This document shows, one piece after another, positions 13,305 through 17,631 of a stretch of 17,631 nt of DNA (its first letter is position 1; the number at the start of each line of letters is the position of its first letter). The DNA is from an uncultured Collinsella sp. (GTDB lineage: Bacteria; Actinomycetota; Coriobacteriia; Coriobacteriales; Coriobacteriaceae). Position numbers and translations under genes: made by a program. The notes beneath the pieces are model-generated. The model had not been told where the DNA came from, did not search any database, and worked only from the letters and a program-made list of their open reading frames with translations. Where the stretch lies: contig URIJ01000021.1 in the NCBI GenBank assembly GCA_900547835.1, forward strand, positions 1 through 17,631. The letters are read 5' to 3'.

Positions 13305-13383
13305 ATAGAACAACATAGAACAAATTTGCCGAAATGACTTCACCGGTGAAGCTTTGCGTGGTATAAATAGGACAACATAGAAC
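13305..13383 (+). promoter_or_regulatory. Promoter of the third deglycase gene with paired operators and a palindrome
   Basis: ATAGAACAACATAGAAC (13305-13321) recurs as ATAGGACAACATAGAAC (13367-13383), one mismatch in 17, with copies 62 nt apart, nearly six helical turns. Between them is the perfect 14-nt palindrome CTTCACCGGTGAAG (13338-13351). A -10 box TATAAA (13362-13367) touches the second copy; the -35 position (13339-13344, TTCACC) falls in the palindrome. This looks like a tightly controlled promoter, possibly with DNA looping and a second regulator. Confidence 0.6.
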
Positions 13384-13439
13384 GACCGTAGGTGCGAGCT
13401 GCTGTCGTTCAAAGCCGCCACACAAGGAGGAGCGTCACC

Positions 13440-14408
13440 GTGAACGCACACGATCTGATTCAGGAAATCATCGAGCGCAAGGGCAAGGTCGAGAATGTCT
13501 TTTGGATCGCCTGCGGCGGTTCGATGATTGACCTGATGCCGGCTAACGAACTGCTCAAGCGCGAGGCCACCACGTTTACCTCGACAGTCTACACGGCACG
13601 CGAGTTTTGCCTGATGGCCCCCAAGAGCCTAGGGCCGAAGTCGCTCGTCGTCGCCTGCAGCCACAGCGGCAATACGCAGGAGGTCGTCGACGGTTGCGAG
13701 ATGGCGCTGGCAGCCGGCGCCGAGGTCGTGGCCATGACCGACTGCGAGGGCTCCAAGATCGACAACGGCAAGTGGACCACCTGGGTCTACCCCTGGGGCG
13801 AGGGCGTGCCGCAGGCCGAGGTGCCTCAGGGCATCGGCGCTCTGATCGCCGCCGAGCTGCTTGACCAGCAGGAAGGCTACGAGGCACTCGCCGACATGTA
13901 CGAGGGCCTCAAGAAGATGGATGCGCTGCTGCCCGCCGCCCGCGAGAAGGTCAACGCCGAGCTGGGCGCCCGCTTTGCCGAGCTCTGCCAGCAGCACAAG
14001 TTCTTCTATATCCTGGGCTCCGGCCCCAACTTTAGCCAGACCTACGCCATGGCCATCTGCTCGCTCATGGAGATGCAGTGGCAGCACTGCTGCTACATCC
14101 ACTCCGGCGAGTACTTCCACGGCCCGTTCGAAGCCACCGAGCCCGGCGTGTTCTACTTTGTACAGCTCGGATCGGGCGAGTGCCGCCCCATGGAGGAGCG
14201 CGCGCTGGCGTTCCTCAACACGCACACCGATACGGTCATGGTGCTCGACGCACTCGAGTACGGCGTGGGCGACGTGCCTGCCAGCGTGCGTTCGTACCTG
14301 GAGCCGATCTTCTTCTACAACATGAGCTGCGAGCTGCGCGCCGCCCGCGGCAAGGTGTTCGACCACAGCCCCGAGGTTCGTCGCTACATGGGCATCGAGC
14401 AGTACTAG
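13440..14408 (+). CDS. frlB: Fructoselysine-6-phosphate deglycase-like SIS protein (paralog 3, closest to FrlB)
   Basis: The GTG at 13440 has AAGGAGG (13424-13430) 9 nt upstream, giving 322 residues. An upstream in-frame GTG at 13392 lacks such a site. Double SIS domain: phosphate loop ACGGSMID at 24-31, second loop CSHSGNTQEVV at 73-83. Catalytic Glu211 (LMEMQW) and His227 (SGEYFHGPFE) are 16 apart. Several stretches resemble E. coli FrlB as I recall it: SLMEMQWQHCCYIHSGEYFH against TLMEFTWTHGCVIESGEFRH, EPGV after it, and RRYMGIEQY against RRYYGGLVEY at the C-terminus. FrlB hydrolyses fructoselysine 6-phosphate to lysine and glucose 6-phosphate in the cytoplasm. No kinase or transporter gene is adjacent, so it may rely on the PTS at 3325-5925 or one elsewhere. 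Its own promoter and the gntR gene just upstream suggest separate control. Substrate assignment is probable, not certain. Confidence 0.86.
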   Translation: MNAHDLIQEIIERKGKVENVFWIACGGSMIDLMPANELLKREATTFTSTVYTAREFCLMAPKSLGPKSLVVACSHSGNTQEVVDGCEMALAAGAEVVAMTDCEGSKIDNGKWTTWVYPWGEGVPQAEVPQGIGALIAAELLDQQEGYEALADMYEGLKKMDALLPAAREKVNAELGARFAELCQQHKFFYILGSGPNFSQTYAMAICSLMEMQWQHCCYIHSGEYFHGPFEATEPGVFYFVQLGSGECRPMEERALAFLNTHTDTVMVLDALEYGVGDVPASVRSYLEPIFFYNMSCELRAARGKVFDHSPEVRRYMGIEQY

Positions 14409-14457
14409 GTAACGGGAAAACCATTCACCTTCGATTCGTAAGGGCGCTGCGTGAGTC

Positions 14458-14499
14458 AAAAAAGCGGGCCGTGCCGGGGATTTCCGGCGCGGCCCGCTT
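14458..14499 (-). terminator. Rho-independent terminator of the dehydrogenase gene
   Basis: A 16-bp stem, AAGCGGGCCGTGCCGG (14462-14477) with CCGGCGCGGCCCGCTT (14484-14499) and one G-U, has a 6-nt loop. On the minus strand it ends in a run of six T (A-run at 14458-14463 on plus), so it is canonical for the dehydrogenase gene. It may also stop the deglycase transcript coming from the other side. Confidence 0.9.
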
Positions 14500-14540
14500 A
14501 GTATCGCGCTTAGATTCGCAAGGTTGCGGCAGCCAGCGGC

Positions 14541-15518
14541 CTACTTGGCGTCGTAGGCCTCGGCATCCCACCAGTCGAGCTGGGCGATGTTGTCGCGGAT
14601 GTGCTGGCAACTCTTGTGGAAGCCCTCGAGCTCGTACTCGGACAGGTCCAGCGTGTAGACCTCCTCGACGCCCTCGGCACCGATCACGCACGGCAGGGAG
14701 GTAAAGATGCCCTCCTCGCCATACTGGCCGGTCATGAGCGTGGAGGCGGAAAGCACGGCGTGCTCGTTATGCAGAACGGCAGCGCAGACGCGCGCGGCGG
14801 AGTTGGCGACGGCGTACTCGGTGCACTGCTTGCCCTGGTAGGTCACATAGCCGCCCTTACGCGCGAGCTCCTCGACCTCCATGTGGTCAAAGGCGTACTT
14901 GTCGGGGTTTTCGGCCTGAAGCTCGGTCAAGCTCTTACCGGCGATGGTCGCAGCCTTAAAGGCAGCCAGCTGGCTAAAGCCGTGCTCGCCGATCATGTAG
15001 GCGTCGATAGACTTGGGGCTCACGCCGACCTTCTTGGAGATCTCGGTGCGCAGGCGGGCGGAATCCAGACCGCAGCCCGAGCCGATGATCTTCTTGGGAT
15101 CGTAGCCGGTCAGATGCCACAGCTCGGTGCACACGACGTCGCAGGGGTTGGAGATGCTCACGAAGATGCCGTCAAAGCCGGCGTCGACGATGCGCTTGGC
15201 AAAGGTGCGGGCGGCGTCGGTGGTAAAGAACAGCTCGCCGTCGCGGTTGCCGGCGGCCAGTGCGACCTTGCCGGCAGCGTTGACGATGACGTCGCAGCAG
15301 GCCAGCTCCTCGTAGTGGTCGTAGCAGTTGACGATTTTGGTGTTATACGGGACAAACGAAAGGGAGTCGCGCAGGTCCTGGACCTCGGACGTCACCTTGG
15401 CCTCGTTGATATCGCACAGGTACAGCTCATCGGCAATGCCCTGCATAAGCAGGCTGTTGGCGACATGTGCTCCTACGTGGCCCTGGCCGACCACACCGAT
15501 CTTACGCGTCTGGTACAT
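14541..15518 (-). CDS. L-lactate / L-2-hydroxyisocaproate dehydrogenase-type NAD-dependent oxidoreductase
   Basis: The ATG at 15518 has AAAGGA 7 nt upstream, giving 325 residues; a longer open frame adds 13 residues without support. Family features: Rossmann loop VGQGHVGAHV at 10-19 and Asp36 at the end of strand 2 (selects NAD), SNPCDV with Asn124, LDSARLR with Asp152 and Arg155, and the catalytic His179 in GEHG. The substrate loop NAAGKVALAAGNRDGEL and the later EELARKGGYVTYQGK resemble L-2-hydroxyisocaproate dehydrogenase (for example its EEEARKGGF) more than classical lactate dehydrogenase, so branched 2-oxo acids are possible substrates besides pyruvate. It would regenerate NAD in fermentation. 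It is transcribed alone, convergent with the deglycase gene, and ends at a strong terminator. Confidence 0.88.
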   Translation of the reverse strand: MYQTRKIGVVGQGHVGAHVANSLLMQGIADELYLCDINEAKVTSEVQDLRDSLSFVPYNTKIVNCYDHYEELACCDVIVNAAGKVALAAGNRDGELFFTTDAARTFAKRIVDAGFDGIFVSISNPCDVVCTELWHLTGYDPKKIIGSGCGLDSARLRTEISKKVGVSPKSIDAYMIGEHGFSQLAAFKAATIAGKSLTELQAENPDKYAFDHMEVEELARKGGYVTYQGKQCTEYAVANSAARVCAAVLHNEHAVLSASTLMTGQYGEEGIFTSLPCVIGAEGVEEVYTLDLSEYELEGFHKSCQHIRDNIAQLDWWDAEAYDAK

Positions 15519-15555
15519 ATATGTATCCTTTCGGCCGAGTTTTTCGCGTCGAACC

Positions 15556-15561
15556 ATTGTA
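15556..15561 (-). promoter_or_regulatory. Candidate -10 box for the dehydrogenase gene
   Basis: The minus strand reads TACAAT here, about 38 nt before the ATG. It lies next to a small hairpin, GTAGC/GCTAC (15559-15573). The -35 is unclear. Confidence 0.35.
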
Positions 15562-15728
15562 GCGTCCTGCTACCACTTTGCTAGGCTAAAGCGTCGCAGT
15601 TTTTTGGGACATGCCTTAATCTCTACTTTTGGAGTGATTTGGCCGCTGACGGCATCGCTGGGCGATGTGCTCGCGCGGATGGGGCCGCTCGTTGTACCAT
15701 AGCTGCAACTGACTCGTAAGGAGCATCC

Positions 15729-16655
15729 ATGCCCATTCGTATTCCCGACGCCCTTCCTGCTGCTGCGCAACTCGAGAGCGAGAACATCTTTGTCATGACC
15801 GAGTACCGCGCACTGCATCAGGACATCCGTCCGCTGCGCGTGCTCATCCTCAACCTCATGCCCACCAAGATCGCCACCGAGACGCAAATCATGCGCAAGC
15901 TCTCCAACACGCCGCTGCAGGTGGAGGTGGACCTGCTGCGCACCAAGACGCACGAGGCCACGCACGTGAGCGCCGGCCACCTGGAGACGTTCTACCGTAC
16001 GTTCGACGACATCCGCGACATCCACTACGACGGCCTGATCATCACGGGCGCGCCCGTGGAGCAGATGCCGTTCGAGGAGGTCGACTACTGGCCCGAGCTC
16101 TGCCAGATCATGGACTGGTCTACCACGCACGTACACTCTACGCTGCACATTTGTTGGGGCGCGCAGGCGGGGCTCTACCATCATTACGGTATCCAGAAGC
16201 ACGACCTGCCGGCCAAGGCGAGCGGCGTGTTCGAGCATCATCTGGTGAAGCCGCAAAGCCCGCTGGTGCGCGGCTTCGATGACCGCTTCTATGCCGTGCA
16301 CTCGCGCAACACCGATGTGCGTCGCGAGGATGTGGAGGCCGAGCCGCAGCTTGAGGTCGTGGCCGTGTCCGACGAGGTGGGCCTGTACATCGTCAAGTCG
16401 ACCGACAGCCGCCGTTTCTTTGTCTTTGGCCACCCCGAGTACGACACCGACACGCTACGCCTGGAGTACGAGCGCGACGTGAAGCGCGGACTCAACCCGG
16501 AGGTGCCGGCGCATTACTTCCCAAACGACGACCCCACGGCCGAGCCGCTCAACGTCTGGCGCAGCCAGGCTCAGCTGCTCTACACCAACTGGCTCAACTA
16601 CTACGTCTACCAGACCACGCCCTACGACCTAGCCCGCGCCGGCGAGGAGCACTAG
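15729..16655 (+). CDS. metA: Homoserine O-acetyltransferase (MetA type)
   Basis: The 308-residue MetA-family enzyme activates homoserine in methionine synthesis. It begins MPIRIPDALPAAAQLESENI, typical of the family. The catalytic residues fall at the published positions: Cys142 in HICWGAQA, and His235 and Glu237 in FGHPEYD. Residue 111 is Glu (TGAPVEQ), where E. coli MetA has Gly. Glu111 is known to favour acetyl-CoA over succinyl-CoA, so this is an acetyltransferase despite frequent annotation as succinyltransferase. AAGGAG (15718-15723) lies 5 nt before the ATG. The 210-nt gap shared with the divergent dehydrogenase gene shows no SAM riboswitch or T-box that I can recognise. No other methionine gene is in the window. 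Confidence 0.95.
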   Translation: MPIRIPDALPAAAQLESENIFVMTEYRALHQDIRPLRVLILNLMPTKIATETQIMRKLSNTPLQVEVDLLRTKTHEATHVSAGHLETFYRTFDDIRDIHYDGLIITGAPVEQMPFEEVDYWPELCQIMDWSTTHVHSTLHICWGAQAGLYHHYGIQKHDLPAKASGVFEHHLVKPQSPLVRGFDDRFYAVHSRNTDVRREDVEAEPQLEVVAVSDEVGLYIVKSTDSRRFFVFGHPEYDTDTLRLEYERDVKRGLNPEVPAHYFPNDDPTAEPLNVWRSQAQLLYTNWLNYYVYQTTPYDLARAGEEH

Positions 16656-16697
16656 GCTGCGATGGTGCCGCTGTAGCCGTGGCTGATGTGGCAGCGG

Positions 16698-17294
16698 TTA
16701 GGCGCTGATGATGTTGGGCAGCGGCAGGTCGTGGGCGTCGGTGGGAACGTCGTCGACGCGCTGTTCGTCAAAGGCGATGCCGATGATTTGGCATGCGGGC
16801 GAGAGCATGGGCAGGTAGCGGTCATAGCAGCCGCCGCCGTAGCCCAGGCGCGCGCCGGCGCGGTCGAAGGCTACGAGCGGCACGACGATCATGTCGAGAG
16901 CGTCGGCAGGCACGATAGGGAAGCGGCTGCTGTCGATGTCCGTGGCCGCGAAGGCCCGCGTGGGGTGGGCGATAAACGGTGCCGCGGATGCATCGTCGGC
17001 GGCAACTGCCCGCATACACATGCGCTGGCCACAAGCTGCGGCGTCTGTTGCCGAGAGCATGCACGGATAGGCCACGCGCCAGCCACGTTTGGCGGCAGCT
17101 GCGGCAAACGCGGCTGGGTTGACTTCGGAACCCATCGCGGCATAGACGGCAACGGTGTGCGGCGCCGCGGCATCCAAGCGGCCCAGCAGCTCAACCAGCC
17201 GCGCACAGATATCAGCAGACTTCGCCGCCCGCAAGTCCAAATCAAGAGCATCGCGCCGAGCAATCACCGCCCGCCGCAACTCAGCCTTGTCCAT
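16698..17294 (-). CDS. 5-formyltetrahydrofolate cyclo-ligase
   Basis: I chose the ATG at 17294 (198 residues, MDKAELRRAVIARRDAL). The frame opens further up at a TTG inside the repeat, but GAGAGG at 17302-17307 fits the ATG. The family signature is VPLVAFDRAGARLGYGGG then CYDRYL at about 138-161, normally ending GGYYDRYL; here a Cys replaces the first Tyr. The N-terminal basic helix and VYAAMGSEVNP at 50-60 also fit. The enzyme uses ATP to convert 5-formyl-THF to 5,10-methenyl-THF in the cytoplasm, feeding one-carbon metabolism, which links loosely to methionine synthesis next door. It is convergent with metA, with 42 nt between the stop codons. A copy of the 43-nt repeat occupies its leader. 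Confidence 0.92.
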   Translation of the reverse strand: MDKAELRRAVIARRDALDLDLRAAKSADICARLVELLGRLDAAAPHTVAVYAAMGSEVNPAAFAAAAAKRGWRVAYPCMLSATDAAACGQRMCMRAVAADDASAAPFIAHPTRAFAATDIDSSRFPIVPADALDMIVVPLVAFDRAGARLGYGGGCYDRYLPMLSPACQIIGIAFDEQRVDDVPTDAHDLPLPNIISA

Positions 17295-17312
17295 CCCGGC
17301 TTCCTCTCCCAA

Positions 17313-17355
17313 ACCTACCAAAAAGGGACAGGTTTATTTTGGCAGGTTTTATCTG
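17313..17355 (-). repeat. 43-nt dispersed hairpin repeat, copy C
   Basis: On the minus strand it starts CAGATAAAACCTGCCAAAAT and ends CTTTTTGGTAGGT, with loop ACCTGTCCC as in copy A. The arms (17313-17323 and 17337-17347) pair with one mismatch, on the opposite arm from copy A. It ends 18 nt before the cyclo-ligase start and leads directly into the ribosome site. Confidence 0.8.
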
Positions 17356-17366
17356 GGCAAATGTCG

Positions 17367-17405
17367 AAACCACCACAAAGGTGCCTGTCCCCTTTGTGGT
17401 GGTTT
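17367..17405. repeat. 15-bp perfect hairpin with GTCC loop (REP-like, possible terminator)
   Basis: AAACCACCACAAAGG (17367-17381) pairs perfectly with CCTTTGTGGTGGTTT (17391-17405) around TGCCTGTCC. It lies between the end of the HicB-type gene (stop at 17423) and the cyclo-ligase leader, so on the minus strand it could end the hicB transcript. It also belongs to the GGGAC/GTCCC hairpin group seen elsewhere here. Confidence 0.65.
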
Positions 17406-17422
17406 TGGCCCATGCGTTAACG

Positions 17423-17631
17423 CTATAACGCCGCGGCGATTGCTTCGGTCACAAACTTATTGAGTGACTCGCCCTTCTTTGCCGCCGCCAGTGCTGCCTG
17501 CTTGTGAAGCTCGGAGCCTGTTCTCACATTGAATGAGCCCTTAAAAGCCCGCTCTGGTTCCTTGCCCTTTTCGGCACAAAACTCAAGGTAATCGTCGACG
17601 GCGTCGTGGAAGCATTGCTCCACTTCTTCAG
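17423..17631 (-). CDS. hicB: HicB-family antitoxin, C-terminal part (N-terminus outside window)
   Basis: The minus-strand frame is open to the window edge. At its first visible codons it reads EEVEQCFHDAVDDYLEFCAE, matching the end of the HicB N-terminal domain (F.EAVDDYLE.C...GKEPE). It continues AFKGSFNVRTGSELHKQAAL and GESLNKFVTEAIAAAL, a ribbon-helix-helix DNA-binding domain typical of chromosomal HicB antitoxins and related orphan proteins. An in-frame GTG at 17623 is not a believable start because the domain continues upstream. HicB proteins neutralise the mRNA interferase HicA and repress their own operon. Whether a hicA gene lies upstream, beyond position 17631, cannot be seen; orphan HicB-like proteins are common. 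Confidence 0.8.
   Translation of the reverse strand, partial: EEVEQCFHDAVDDYLEFCAEKGKEPERAFKGSFNVRTGSELHKQAALAAAKKGESLNKFVTEAIAAAL

Noticed and set aside
14601..15584. Plus-strand open frame of 327 codons opposite the dehydrogenase gene
   Set aside because: The minus-strand gene has a complete set of dehydrogenase motifs, a ribosome site and a terminator; the plus-strand product is a V/G/L-rich shadow.
15558..15728. SAM riboswitch or T-box leader upstream of metA
   Set aside because: I could not find the conserved core helices or the T-box sequence in this short gap; only a small GTAGC/GCTAC hairpin is evident.
1..17631. CRISPR array, tRNA or rRNA genes, intact insertion sequence
   Set aside because: No regularly spaced direct repeats, cloverleaf sequences, rRNA-like stretches or transposase genes were recognised by eye in the window.

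Overview
The window is a gene-dense, GC-rich bacterial chromosome segment. A gut Coriobacteriia member such as Collinsella is my best guess. This rests on codon and base composition, the abundance of GntR regulators and mannose-family PTS genes, and many short extragenic palindromes with a GGGAC core. It is an inference; no marker gene is present.

Positions 1-14408 look like a catabolic region built around three paralogous SIS-domain sugar-phosphate deglycases of the FrlB/GfrE/GfrF type (806-1798, 6125-7108, 13440-14408). Each is paired with a GntR/UTRA regulator, either adjacent or via shared promoter motifs (1-600 minus, 9476-10195, 12531-13295). A single mannose-family PTS (EIIAB 3325-4247, EIIC 4284-5078, EIID 5092-5925) lies directly upstream of the second deglycase. 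The arrangement recalls the Salmonella gfr locus, where a mannose-family PTS imports and phosphorylates fructoselysine/glucoselysine and two SIS deglycases release the amino acid and glucose 6-phosphate. The EIIAB gene carries an apparent -1 frameshift in the IIA-IIB linker, so in this sequence the transporter is broken unless the base is an error or is recoded. An EamA-type exporter (2059-3141), a HAD phosphatase (7265-7894) and a YitT-type membrane protein (8250-9257) are interspersed.

Each regulator-enzyme set appears to have its own operator family. AACTTGTATGC elements lie in the first divergent promoter region. ACGTTATA elements occur before the EamA gene, the PTS operon and the second gntR gene. 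A 17-nt repeat, present twice, lies before the third deglycase. recQ (10564-12528) sits two bases upstream of the third gntR gene and probably shares its transcript.

The right end (14457-17631) is housekeeping: an L-lactate/L-2-hydroxyisocaproate dehydrogenase (minus), metA with the acetyl-CoA-specific Glu111, a 5-formyltetrahydrofolate cyclo-ligase (minus), and the C-terminal part of a HicB-type antitoxin (minus, running off the window).

Intergenic DNA is full of hairpins. These include canonical terminators at 7142-7173 and 14458-14499, three copies of one 43-nt repeat placed in the same orientation upstream of start codons, a 124-nt MITE-like inverted repeat at 7990-8113, and several GGGAC-core palindromes that resemble REP elements.
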